Below, one piece after another: positions 7,232 to 14,576 of a stretch of DNA of 14,687 nucleotides (position 1 is the first letter of the stretch; every line of letters begins with the position of its first letter). Source of the DNA: Blautia sp. (GTDB lineage: Bacteria; Bacillota; Clostridia; Lachnospirales; Lachnospiraceae); the NCBI GenBank assembly GCA_017515945.1, contig JAFWDX010000247.1, positions 1 to 14,687 of the forward strand, given 5' to 3'. Under the pieces are notes generated by a model. That model was not told the DNA's origin, did no database searches, and saw nothing but the letters and a program-made list of their open reading frames with translations. A program made the position numbers and the translations under genes.

Positions 7232-7741
7232 TTACGCAGATGCTTTGTTGATAGTCTCGGTTATGAAGCTTTCCACATTCTCACGCGGCATGTCCAGCGG
7301 AATGGAAAGCTCGGAATACAGATAATCCTCCGCCTGGCGCAGGTAGCGCTCGTCGGTGGCTGTCATGCGCTTGCCCTGGCGCTGGCGCTCAAGGCGGCGG
7401 TCATAAAGCGTTTTGATGATACGGATCCACTGCACACAGTCGCCGCTGCGGATGCATTCCTTGTAGGTGGCTTCGCGTATTTTGTCACTTTCGATGCGCA
7501 GAGCATCGATATTAGGCATATCGTTGATCAACTGCATGGCCTCCGTCTTATTCAGAATCCGCCGCATCGGGACTTTGGCATTTTCCACGGGGGTCATGAT
7601 CCGGCTCTCACGCTGAAAACGCGGCTTCAGTTCATAGTACAGTCTCTCGTCTGACACGCCTGCCATCTGGGGCTTTGTCACTCCCATTACTTCACACACA
7701 CCTGTGTTTCCATAGATAATCAATTCACCGATCTCAAACAT
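7232..7741 (-). CDS. CarD-family transcriptional regulator
   Basis: This 169-residue cytoplasmic protein resembles CarD/CdnL, which binds the RNA polymerase beta subunit and influences open-complex stability, notably at rRNA promoters. The N-terminus MFEIGELIIYGNTGVCEV is the characteristic opening of the CarD/TRCF RNA-polymerase-interacting domain (about residues 1-60). The remainder is helical and basic, with YDRRLERQRQGKRMT and ERYLRQAEDYLYSELS typical of the CarD C-terminal DNA-binding domain. The length is close to mycobacterial CarD. I chose ATG 7741 because AGAAAGGGG lies just upstream on the minus strand and the family motif begins there; the in-frame ATG at 7771 adds 10 residues with no family match. 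It is monocistronic: a terminator closes the gene upstream and another follows it. A 9-bp inverted repeat at 7768-7816 sits in its upstream region. The family is clear, but its targets in this organism are unknown. Confidence 0.92.
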   Translation of the reverse strand: MFEIGELIIYGNTGVCEVMGVTKPQMAGVSDERLYYELKPRFQRESRIMTPVENAKVPMRRILNKTEAMQLINDMPNIDALRIESDKIREATYKECIRSGDCVQWIRIIKTLYDRRLERQRQGKRMTATDERYLRQAEDYLYSELSIPLDMPRENVESFITETINKASA

Positions 7742-7767
7742 TCTGACGCCCCTTTCTTTGATATAAT

Positions 7768-7816
7768 CCACTTATCCTTTTCTATATTAACACATTTTTT
7801 AAATGCAGATAAGTGG
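7768..7816. promoter_or_regulatory. Possible operator or promoter region of the carD-like gene
   Basis: CCACTTATC (7768-7776) and its exact reverse complement GATAAGTGG (7808-7816) flank a 31-base AT-rich segment, 27 bp upstream of the chosen start. The segment contains -10-like sequence on the minus strand but no convincing -35/-10 pair. It fits a two-site operator around a promoter, but only from position and symmetry. Confidence 0.4.
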
Positions 7817-7903
7817 GTAAACTTATTTCATCGTTTTTGCGTGAATTAAGGCTGTTCTGTACGCGGTTTTTGTGCAAAATGTGTAATGAAAATCATGTAA
7901 AAA

Positions 7904-7943
7904 TCCCCGGAAATGAGGCCTTATACGGACTCATTTCCGGGGA
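7904..7943 (-). terminator. Rho-independent terminator of the GDPD gene
   Basis: A perfect 14-bp GC-rich stem, TCCCCGGAAATGAG (7904-7917) with CTCATTTCCGGGGA (7930-7943), encloses a 12-base loop. Read on the minus strand it is followed at once by a T-run (five A on the plus strand at 7899-7903). It lies 97 bp past the GDPD stop and separates it from the carD-like gene. Confidence 0.92.
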
Positions 7944-7973
7944 CATAAACAGGTCAAAGACTGTTCCAGAAAC

Positions 7974-7988
7974 GTTCATAATATGAAC
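7974..7988. repeat. 15-base palindrome downstream of the GDPD gene
   Basis: GTTCATA and TATGAAC are perfect inverted 7-base arms around a single A. It lies in the transcribed 3' region of the GDPD gene. It is AT-rich, so chance or an mRNA-end structure is possible. Confidence 0.35.
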
Positions 7989-8039
7989 AAAAACCATTAA
8001 CAAAGTTACAATTTATTCATAAAATGGCAGGCTTGATAT

Positions 8040-9878
8040 TTATCGAAACAGTCGGTTGAGCCAGCGGATATATTCATGCAATGCATCGCTGATCCAGTTC
8101 TCGCCGACGATTTTTTTTGCCAGAGGTACATCATCGGTAATGATGTTGTCTACATTTTTCTGGAGCATTTCCTCCACATTATGGCGGCGATTGACCGTCC
8201 AGGCATAGATCTGTTTGCCCGCATTGTGGATCCGTGAGACCAGACGGCTGGTGACGGCGCTCATATTGACGGAAAAGTTATCTGCTGCCTGGAGACGGTC
8301 AATCTTACCGTAGGCATAACTCATGACGTAGACTGTGGTGATGCGCTCATCGAATTCCTTGACCTTCTGGATCGCGCTGTATTTCTGTGAAGTGACAACA
8401 CAGCTGTCGATAAAATCCTTTTCCTGTATGAGCGAAACGAGCCGTTCCTCCATACCTGTTTCGTATCTGGAAGGCTTTATCTCGATGTTCAGTCTGATAT
8501 GATTTTCAATGGCAAAATCGATGACTTCAGACAGCAGAGGAATCGGTTCTCCTGCATAGACGGAATGAAATTTGCTCCCTGCATCCAGTTTCGAGATCTC
8601 TTCCCAGTCCAGTTCCCATGCTCTTGCCCGCTGGCCTGTCGTGCGATAAAGACTGCTGTCATGCATGACAAAGAGCTCCCCGTCGCGGCTCTGGTGGATG
8701 TCCAGCTCGATCCAGTCGGCGCCTTGTTCAAAGGCTCCTCTGAACGCGGCCATGGTATTTTCCGGAAAATAGCGGGAGGCTCCTCTGTGGGCGGTCACCT
8801 CCAGCTTGTGGAGATATTCGATGTTGGGATTAAAACGGCCGCGGTAATCCATAAAAATATAGACTCCGCATATGGCAATCGAAAGAATGAGCACCAGCCA
8901 TCCAAAGGACGCGGCATATTTTGCGTTGCGGCGCAGGAAGGCACTGCCGAATGAACAGGAAACGGCCTCTTTTTCCGGTATGGAAGCGGCCGGGCTTTTG
9001 CGGAGGTAGTAGAGTGCGCTGATACACATGTATCCGCCCGGAGCAGATAAAGCTGCCAGAAATGCCATGGCGATCGTTGTGATCGTCAGCATGACCGAGG
9101 TCGAGAACGGATTGACCAGACTGGTCGAGCCGAAGGCCTTCTCTAAAGCCATGGCGATCAGCATGGCCAATGCCAGAAAAACGACATAGACACAGAAAGA
9201 GAGCAGCTCCGACAGGAGAAATACGGCCAGATCAGTGATATGCTTTCCTCTGCCGAGCTGCGCGCTGCGGTGGATCGCCTCTGAACTCGGACATTGTTCC
9301 AGAAGCTGGATCTGGCAGGTATACATCCATCGGGTAAAAGCGACTACAGAGGCAAGGATCAGGATAATAAAGACCGTGAGAAGATAAGGATTGGCGGCCA
9401 GTTTTTTTACGATAACCTCGCGGACGAGCAGATTTCCCATCATGGCAGGAACCAGAGGAAGGGCAAGAAGGGGGAGCATGATGCAGATGATCAGGCCGGT
9501 TTTCCACAGGGATCGATGCGTCAGCAGCTGCCATGTATTGCGGAAAGAGTAGAGGAGAATATGATAAATATCCGTCCGTTCTCTCCAGTAGGACTTGTGC
9601 AGGATAAAGGTCACGGCTCCGATATCTGTATAGATGTACAGGATCAGGATCACCGCGAGGAGAAAAAGAGGAATGAAAAACAGCGGATGGGTAAGATACC
9701 GGATGATGTTTTCGGCCGTGAGATAGCTGTATCCGGTCATCCACATGGTCATCCGGGTAAAACCTGTATAGATCGGTACGATCAGGACTATGGTGATGAG
9801 TTTGAATATGCCTTCAAACTGCAGGAGCGTGATGAGATTATATGTCAGGCGTCTGCCAAGCTTCAGGTAGTCTTTCAT
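8040..9878 (-). CDS. Membrane-anchored glycerophosphodiester phosphodiesterase
   Basis: This 612-residue enzyme hydrolyses glycerophosphodiesters, such as lipid or teichoic-acid breakdown products, to glycerol 3-phosphate and an alcohol. The N-terminal half (to about residue 348) has several hydrophobic segments, for example around 17-45, 66-90, 125-150, 163-182, 218-243, 258-285 and 326-345; it fits the membrane domain found on Firmicutes GDPDs. The C-terminal half is the catalytic GDPD barrel: catalytic H364 with R365 in AHRGASRYFPENT, metal ligands E391 and D393 in IELDIH, and second catalytic H406 in MHDSSLYRTT. It closes with YAWTVNRRHNVEEM and IITDDVPL. The expected metal-binding residues are present, so it should be active. 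The start at 9878 has AAAGGAGG about 8 bases upstream on the minus strand. It appears monocistronic with its own terminator and is divergent from the NUDIX gene. The barrel may face outward to act on cell-envelope material. Confidence 0.95.
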   Translation of the reverse strand: MKDYLKLGRRLTYNLITLLQFEGIFKLITIVLIVPIYTGFTRMTMWMTGYSYLTAENIIRYLTHPLFFIPLFLLAVILILYIYTDIGAVTFILHKSYWRERTDIYHILLYSFRNTWQLLTHRSLWKTGLIICIMLPLLALPLVPAMMGNLLVREVIVKKLAANPYLLTVFIILILASVVAFTRWMYTCQIQLLEQCPSSEAIHRSAQLGRGKHITDLAVFLLSELLSFCVYVVFLALAMLIAMALEKAFGSTSLVNPFSTSVMLTITTIAMAFLAALSAPGGYMCISALYYLRKSPAASIPEKEAVSCSFGSAFLRRNAKYAASFGWLVLILSIAICGVYIFMDYRGRFNPNIEYLHKLEVTAHRGASRYFPENTMAAFRGAFEQGADWIELDIHQSRDGELFVMHDSSLYRTTGQRARAWELDWEEISKLDAGSKFHSVYAGEPIPLLSEVIDFAIENHIRLNIEIKPSRYETGMEERLVSLIQEKDFIDSCVVTSQKYSAIQKVKEFDERITTVYVMSYAYGKIDRLQAADNFSVNMSAVTSRLVSRIHNAGKQIYAWTVNRRHNVEEMLQKNVDNIITDDVPLAKKIVGENWISDALHEYIRWLNRLFR

Positions 9879-9931
9879 GCGGCAGAGCCTCCTTTCCGGA
9901 TTAATTTAAATTACGAAAATAAGGGATGACA

Positions 9932-9937
9932 ATTATA
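9932..9937 (-). promoter_or_regulatory. Candidate -10 element of the GDPD gene
   Basis: On the minus strand this reads TATAAT, 54 bases upstream of the GDPD start. The expected -35 region falls inside the 16-bp palindrome (9947-9962) and does not match TTGACA well. Either the promoter is weak or something bound to the palindrome contributes. Confidence 0.4.
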
Positions 9938-9946
9938 GATTAAATA

Positions 9947-9962
9947 GTAACTGAACAGTTAC
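9947..9962. repeat. 16-bp palindromic junction element, copy 3
   Basis: GTAACTG-AA-CAGTTAC has perfectly complementary arms and is the cleanest copy. It is not next to a stop codon; it sits where the GDPD promoter -35 region would be. Confidence 0.75.
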
Positions 9963-9968
9963 GAGGTC

Positions 9969-9982
9969 AGGAGCAGGCTCCT
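9969..9982. repeat. Small REP-like hairpin with CAGG tip
   Basis: AGGAGC (9969-9974) and GCTCCT (9977-9982) form a perfect stem around AG. It starts 6 bases after junction palindrome copy 3. It resembles the tips at 3702-3759, 14539-14556 and 14577-14589. Confidence 0.5.
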
Positions 9983-10084
9983 CCCAGGGCACGCCTGCGG
10001 TGTCGCAGTAAATGCGAGGCGCTGAATGGTTGCATTGAATACAGAAAAAAAGTATAACATATAGAGAGCCTCTGTGCAAAGCTC

Positions 10085-10113
10085 TTGCAGGTATTTTTTT
10101 GATTTGATATAAT
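10085..10113 (+). promoter_or_regulatory. Sigma-A-type promoter of the NUDIX-hisC-protease genes
   Basis: The -35 element TTGCAG (10085-10090) and perfect -10 element TATAAT (10108-10113) are 17 bases apart. The start should fall near 10120, leaving a leader of about 70 bases before the NUDIX gene. Confidence 0.85.
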
Positions 10114-10188
10114 TCACGGATACATGACTCCAGTGATATACTCACGCGATCAGACAGGTGGACAAATAATTGTGACGGAGGGCTTTTT

Positions 10189-10797
10189 ATGGGCAGAATA
10201 GATGGAGTAAAAAAACTCACAGATAATTCCCATGTGAATCTTTATCAGATAAAAGCAACCAGTGTTCATAATACGCCGGTAAACTATTTTCTGGCTTCCC
10301 GCTCGACTGAAGTACCGCGGCTGAAGCTGATGACCCGGCGGAATGATCCGGATGGGGTCGTGATCTACAGCCTCTACGGAGAAAACCATGACAAAGTCGT
10401 GCTGGTGAGGCAGTACAGATATACGATCGGTGATTATATTTATGAATTCCCGGCCGGGCTGATCGAACCCGGGGAAAACGACGAGCAGGGTGCCGTCCGC
10501 GAGCTTAAAGAGGAGACGGGACTGACGCTCACGCCCGTTCAGGTGGACCCGATGTACCGTAAACCGTTCTTTACCACCATCGGGATGACGGATGAATCCT
10601 GTTCCACTGTCTATGGCTATGCCTCCGGCCAGGTCACCAACCGCGGCGAGGAGGATACGGAGGAGATCGAGATCGTCCTGGCGGACAGGCAGGAGGTGCG
10701 CAGGATCCTAAGGGAGGAGAAGGTGGCCATCATGTGTGCATACATGCTGATGCACTTTCTGACAGACGAAGAACCGTTTGCTTTCCTGAAAAAGTGA
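10189..10797 (+). CDS. NUDIX hydrolase, ADP-ribose pyrophosphatase-like
   Basis: This 202-residue cytoplasmic enzyme probably cleaves ADP-ribose or a related nucleoside diphosphate sugar into AMP and a sugar phosphate. The Nudix box is complete at residues 90-112: G90, E96, R104, E105, E108, E109 and G111 match GX5EX7REUXEEXGU. The sequence before it, VVLVRQYRYTIGDYIYEFPAG, is typical of the ADP-ribose pyrophosphatase branch, and the region after it (FFTTIGMTDESCSTVYGYASG) matches that branch in position. The start has GGAGGG (10177-10182) 6 bases upstream and a good promoter. The TGA stop lies in a 16-bp palindrome, and the aminotransferase gene follows after 28 bp, so the two are probably cotranscribed. 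The exact substrate cannot be told from sequence alone. Confidence 0.92.
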   Translation: MGRIDGVKKLTDNSHVNLYQIKATSVHNTPVNYFLASRSTEVPRLKLMTRRNDPDGVVIYSLYGENHDKVVLVRQYRYTIGDYIYEFPAGLIEPGENDEQGAVRELKEETGLTLTPVQVDPMYRKPFFTTIGMTDESCSTVYGYASGQVTNRGEEDTEEIEIVLADRQEVRRILREEKVAIMCAYMLMHFLTDEEPFAFLKK

Positions 10798-10809
10798 CTG
10801 AACAGTCGC
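10794..10809. repeat. 16-bp palindromic junction element, copy 4
   Basis: GTGACTG-AA-CAGTCGC: the least symmetric copy, with one mismatched pair. As in copy 1, the TGA stop of the upstream gene (10795-10797) is inside the left arm. It is followed directly by GAGAAAAGAGG, the ribosome site of the next gene. Confidence 0.65.
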
Positions 10810-10825
10810 GAGAAAAGAGGTATTT

Positions 10826-11893
10826 ATGTTTCCATGGGAAAAGAACGTACGTAAGGTTGTACCATACACGCCTGGTGAACAGCCGAATGTCACAGGCATG
10901 GTCAAGCTCAACACCAATGAAAACCCGTATCCGCCGGCACCTGGTGTGGAAAAGGTCCTGAAAGGTATGGACACAGATGCCCTGCGCCTGTATCCGGATC
11001 CGACAGCCGGCGCGCTGGTGCATGAGCTGGCTGCGTATTACGGCCTTCAGGACGGCCAGGTCTTTGTCGGAGTCGGCTCCGATGATGTGCTTGCCATGAG
11101 CTTTATGACATTTTTTAACTCCGGAAAACCCATCCTGTTTCCGGATATTACCTATTCTTTTTATGATGTGTGGGCAGATATGCTGCGCATACCCTACAGG
11201 ACCTGCCCGCTGGATGAGGATTTCCGTGTCAGAACAGAGGATTATCTGACGGAAAACGGCGGGATCGTCCTGGCCAATCCCAATGCGCCGACGGGTGTCG
11301 AGCTGCCCCTGGATGAGGTTGAAAGGATCATCGCGGGCAATCCGGAGAGCATCGTGATCGTTGACGAAGCTTATGTGGATTTCGGCGGTCACAGTGCGAT
11401 GAACCTGATCGGGAAATACGACAATCTGCTCGTTGTGCAGACCTTCTCAAAATCCAGATCGCTGGCCGGCATGCGGATCGGCTTTGCCTGCGGCAGTACT
11501 GCGCTGATCCGCTTCCTGAATGACGTGAAGTATTCGTTTAACTCCTATACCATGGACCGCACGGCGATCCTGACCGGGGTGGAGGCTGTGCGTGATGAAG
11601 CGTATTTCCGCAATACGTGCCGGATGCTGATCGAGACCAGAGAATGGGCCAAAAAGGAACTATCCGCTCTCGGCTTTTCCTATGGGGATTCCAGAACAAA
11701 CTTTATCTTTGCCACGCATGCGCATATTCCGGCAAAGACTCTTTTCGAAGGCCTGCGTGCGCGTCACATCTATGTGCGGTACTGGGATAAGCCGAGGATC
11801 AGCAATTACCTGCGGATCACGGTGGGGACCAGAGAGGAGATGGAGAAACTGTTCAAGGCAGTTAAAGAAATCGGGGGTGATCTGAACTTATGA
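10826..11893 (+). CDS. hisC: Histidinol-phosphate aminotransferase-like, PLP-dependent (class I/II)
   Basis: This 355-residue cytoplasmic, pyridoxal-phosphate-dependent aminotransferase is best matched to HisC, which makes histidinol phosphate in histidine synthesis. The sequence shows the substrate-side LNTNENPYPP motif, YPDP, the cofactor-binding GVGSDDVL and NPNAPTG, then VDEAYVDF. The PLP lysine is K209 in TFSKSRSLAGMR, followed by RIGFACG; the arginine in LRITVGT near the end should bind the substrate carboxylate. The length matches HisC. The start has AAAAGAGG (10813-10820) 5 bases upstream. No other his gene is nearby; a NUDIX gene precedes it and a protease gene overlaps its stop. The close relative CobD (threonine-phosphate decarboxylase) or another aminotransferase activity is possible, so the symbol is a best guess. 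Confidence 0.82.
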   Translation: MFPWEKNVRKVVPYTPGEQPNVTGMVKLNTNENPYPPAPGVEKVLKGMDTDALRLYPDPTAGALVHELAAYYGLQDGQVFVGVGSDDVLAMSFMTFFNSGKPILFPDITYSFYDVWADMLRIPYRTCPLDEDFRVRTEDYLTENGGIVLANPNAPTGVELPLDEVERIIAGNPESIVIVDEAYVDFGGHSAMNLIGKYDNLLVVQTFSKSRSLAGMRIGFACGSTALIRFLNDVKYSFNSYTMDRTAILTGVEAVRDEAYFRNTCRMLIETREWAKKELSALGFSYGDSRTNFIFATHAHIPAKTLFEGLRARHIYVRYWDKPRISNYLRITVGTREEMEKLFKAVKEIGGDLNL

Positions 11894-14538
11894 TGAAACT
11901 GGAGAAAAGAACAGCGGCGATGAAGGAATCTGTGACCGGAAAGCTGCAGAGAATACTTCGCAGGTCAGGAGGCCTGCTCCTGGCAGCCGGACTTGCTGTT
12001 GTGGGACCTGCTTCCTCATACGGAAGTGACTTTACATCCTCAGGGCCGGCAGCGGATGCACAGGCCGTGGATGCCGGATCGGCGCTGCCTGCAGACGAGT
12101 CCCCTGAGTTTATGTCATTTGACAGTCTGACTGCGGACTCAGACGCACCTGCCGGGGATCTGAACGGCGGGGTGCCACAGTTTGAGGACGGAGAAGTGGA
12201 GACGTCTGTATTTGCAGCCGGTGATCCCGATCAAGACGGGACGGGCACAGCCGCAGAGGAGGATGACCTGAGTGAAGAGGAGCTGACCGCACTGGCACCC
12301 TTTGAAACGACCTCCTGGCTCATGGAAGTCCCCGAGCCGTCCGGATCTGAGTTTGATAACAGCCTGATGGCTGACGTCGGCAGTGCCGAGCTTCCGGCTG
12401 TTTTTGACAACAGAGCTTTCGTGACGCCGGCTAAAAACCAGAATCCCTATGGCATGTGCTGGTCTTTTTCGACCATATCCGGTATAGAGACGAGCCTGCT
12501 GCTGCAGCAGAAGGGGATCTGGGACTTTTCTGAAGAGCATCTGGCCTATTTCTTTTCCCATCGGACAAATGATCCGCTGGGGAACACAGACGGTGATTAT
12601 AACAGAATCACGCGGACCGGCGGGGAATATGCATACCGTGAGGGCGGCAACCAGATCATGGCCGCGTTGCATCTGAGTGAATGGTCAGGCCTAGTGCAGG
12701 AACCGGTCGTTCCCTACCCGACCGATGAGACGCACACGCAGGTCCTACCCTGCAATCCGGATCCGAAGCTGGCTTATCAGCACGAGGCAGTCATGACGGA
12801 AGCAGCCTTTGCGACAAAAGCAGATATGGTCCGGCTGAAAACCATGATCCGAGATTATGGATCCGTGGGTGTGTCATTATATTGGGTGCCTTCTCTGTAT
12901 TATGACGGGTCGACCTTTGCCTACAGTGTTCCGGCTTCTGCAGCGGATGAGAATACAGGCAGTTTCCCGATCAACCACGCTGTGACGCTGGTGGGCTGGG
13001 ATGACACATACCCGGCGGACAATTTCAAGAGCAGGTGTAAAGTGACGGAGAATGGCGCGTGGATCGTAAAAAACAGCTACGGGCCTTCCTTCGGAGATGA
13101 CGGGTTCTTTTATATTTCTTATGAATGTGCCTCCCTGCGCAACGCCGTTTCCGTTGCCGGCAGCCTGGAAACACCTTATGAGAACAATTACTTCTATGAC
13201 GGGAGCGCCTCTCTGCTTGAGTACTATACCCTTAAACCGGCGCAGGGCGGGGAAAGCTCTTCAATCGGCAATATCTTTCAGGTCAAAGCGGGAAGCGGCC
13301 GCGCAGAGGCACTCGGAGAGGTCGTGCTGGCTGATTATTCAGCGGCCGCCAGCTATGAGATCCAGGTGTACACCAACCTGACAGACGCGGCCGATCCCAC
13401 CAGCGGTACGCCGGCCTTTGCCAGTCCGGTAAAGGCTTCCTTTGTGTTTGCCGGCGTTCATACGGTTGCGCTGCCCAGACCTGTCATCCTGACGCAGAAC
13501 AGCCTGTTTTCCGTGGTGGTTTCCAATGTGGGCACATCCGATGCCCGGTACCTGCTGGACGTGAGCGGCTCCAACACCAGCTGGGTCACTTTTGAGACGG
13601 CATCACATGCCGGTCAGAGCTTTGCAAAAGACGGGACAGGCTGGGTGGATCTGGCGTCACGCGGTAAATGCGCCAGGATCAAAGCTCATACACATACTCT
13701 GGATACGCCGGTCTCGCTCACTCTCTCGCAGACAGAGGCTGAGCTGACTCAGGGAGACACGTTGTCCCTGCAGGCGGTACTTACGGATCCTGGTACGGTA
13801 TTCCCGTCTTATTCATTCAAAAACCATCTGGCCTTCAGGAGCACAGACAGGACTGTGGCGGTGGTAAATGAGGAGAATGGACTTATCACGGCCAGAAAGA
13901 AGGGCACTGCTGTGATCGAAGTGCGGGTCCTGGGAACGGATCTGACGGCTTCGTGTACTGTCAGGGTAAAACTGCTTCCGGCACCGGGAAAGGTATCAGC
14001 CGATGGAAAGTCATACAAAAAGGTCCAGGTAACATGGGATCCGGTGCCTGGCGCATCCGGTTATGCCGTATGGCGGCGGATCAATGCGTCCGGCCAGCCC
14101 TGGGTAAGACTCGCCTATGCGGAAGGAAAAACGAATTATGATGACAATTCTGTAAAACTCGGTGTCACGTACAGATACAAGATCCGTCCTTATGTGACGC
14201 TGGATGGAACAAAACTCGGAGGAACCGTCTCGGCGGTCGTAAAGGGAGCCCCGCTTCTGCCGGCATCCTCATCTCTGAATGCCCGCAGCCTTTCCCGCGG
14301 CAGAGTCACGTTGATCTGGACGCCCGTCAGCGGCGCAACCGGGTATGTGATATACCGGCGGACGCCAGGAGGTTCATATAAGAAAGTCGCACGGGTTTAT
14401 GCGCCGACGCTGACCTGGACGGACCAGAACCTCCGGAGCGGGACAAGCTGGCAGTACAGGATCCGCGCTTACCGAAAAGTGGACGGGAAGAACCTTTATG
14501 GGAAATACCGGGCGGGGAAAGCGGTGACGGTAAGGTAG
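11890..14538 (+). CDS. Secreted papain-like (C1) cysteine protease with lectin-like, Ig-like and FN3 domains
   Basis: This 882-residue exported protein is probably a surface or secreted protease acting on host, diet or self proteins. Basic residues followed by GGLLLAAGLAVVGPASSYGS (to about 46) form the signal peptide. An acidic linker runs to about 165. The C1 peptidase domain (about 170-425) has oxyanion Q184, nucleophile C190 in YGMCWSFSTISG, H363 in NHAVTLVGWD and N395 in WIVKNSYGPSFGDDGFFYISY, so the catalytic set is complete. A lectin-like domain (about 430-565, beginning NNYFYDG) follows, as is common after this peptidase in Clostridia. Then come a Big2-type Ig-like domain (about 603-693) and two FN3-like domains (about 694-785 and 790-882; VTWDPVPGASGYAVWRR and LIWTPVSGATGYVIYRR). 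No LPXTG or S-layer anchor is seen. ATG 11890 overlaps the hisC stop by 4 bases, implying translational coupling; GGGGG lies about 11 bases upstream. Confidence 0.93.
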   Translation: MMKLEKRTAAMKESVTGKLQRILRRSGGLLLAAGLAVVGPASSYGSDFTSSGPAADAQAVDAGSALPADESPEFMSFDSLTADSDAPAGDLNGGVPQFEDGEVETSVFAAGDPDQDGTGTAAEEDDLSEEELTALAPFETTSWLMEVPEPSGSEFDNSLMADVGSAELPAVFDNRAFVTPAKNQNPYGMCWSFSTISGIETSLLLQQKGIWDFSEEHLAYFFSHRTNDPLGNTDGDYNRITRTGGEYAYREGGNQIMAALHLSEWSGLVQEPVVPYPTDETHTQVLPCNPDPKLAYQHEAVMTEAAFATKADMVRLKTMIRDYGSVGVSLYWVPSLYYDGSTFAYSVPASAADENTGSFPINHAVTLVGWDDTYPADNFKSRCKVTENGAWIVKNSYGPSFGDDGFFYISYECASLRNAVSVAGSLETPYENNYFYDGSASLLEYYTLKPAQGGESSSIGNIFQVKAGSGRAEALGEVVLADYSAAASYEIQVYTNLTDAADPTSGTPAFASPVKASFVFAGVHTVALPRPVILTQNSLFSVVVSNVGTSDARYLLDVSGSNTSWVTFETASHAGQSFAKDGTGWVDLASRGKCARIKAHTHTLDTPVSLTLSQTEAELTQGDTLSLQAVLTDPGTVFPSYSFKNHLAFRSTDRTVAVVNEENGLITARKKGTAVIEVRVLGTDLTASCTVRVKLLPAPGKVSADGKSYKKVQVTWDPVPGASGYAVWRRINASGQPWVRLAYAEGKTNYDDNSVKLGVTYRYKIRPYVTLDGTKLGGTVSAVVKGAPLLPASSSLNARSLSRGRVTLIWTPVSGATGYVIYRRTPGGSYKKVARVYAPTLTWTDQNLRSGTSWQYRIRAYRKVDGKNLYGKYRAGKAVTVR

Positions 14539-14556
14539 TCGGAGGTCAGGCTCCGA
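14539..14556. repeat. Small REP-like hairpin after the protease stop
   Basis: TCGGAG (14539-14544) and CTCCGA (14551-14556) pair perfectly around GTCAGG. It begins at the base after the TAG stop. Its tip resembles the arm end of the 111-bp hairpin 20 bases downstream. Confidence 0.55.
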
Positions 14557-14576
14557 GACAGGACCGGAAGTGAGAC

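Larger units (their letters stand above)
9879..10188. other. Divergent intergenic region between the GDPD and NUDIX genes
   Basis: This 310-bp gap holds, from left to right: the ribosome site of the minus-strand GDPD gene (9889-9896), an AT-rich stretch with a minus-strand -10-like element (9932-9937), a 16-bp junction palindrome (9947-9962), a small CAGG-tip hairpin (9969-9982), a GC-rich tract to about 10030, an A-rich stretch, and the NUDIX promoter (10085-10113). No open reading frame with a ribosome site was found. The GC-rich tract 9963-10030 differs in composition from its surroundings and may be part of a dispersed repeat. Confidence 0.6.

Noticed and set aside
9294..9929. A 211-codon plus-strand open frame across the membrane half of the GDPD gene
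   Set aside because: Its translation is highly charged and low in hydrophobic segments, as expected for the complement of membrane-segment codons, and it resembles no family.
10730..11392. A 220-codon minus-strand open frame across the hisC start
   Set aside because: It is antisense to two well-supported genes and has no ribosome site.
11966..11982. Hairpin CAGGAG-GCCTG-CTCCTG within the protease signal-peptide region, similar to the CAGG-tip family
   Set aside because: It is inside coding sequence for a Gly-Leu-Leu signal peptide and can be explained by codon use; one partial match is not enough to count it as a repeat copy.
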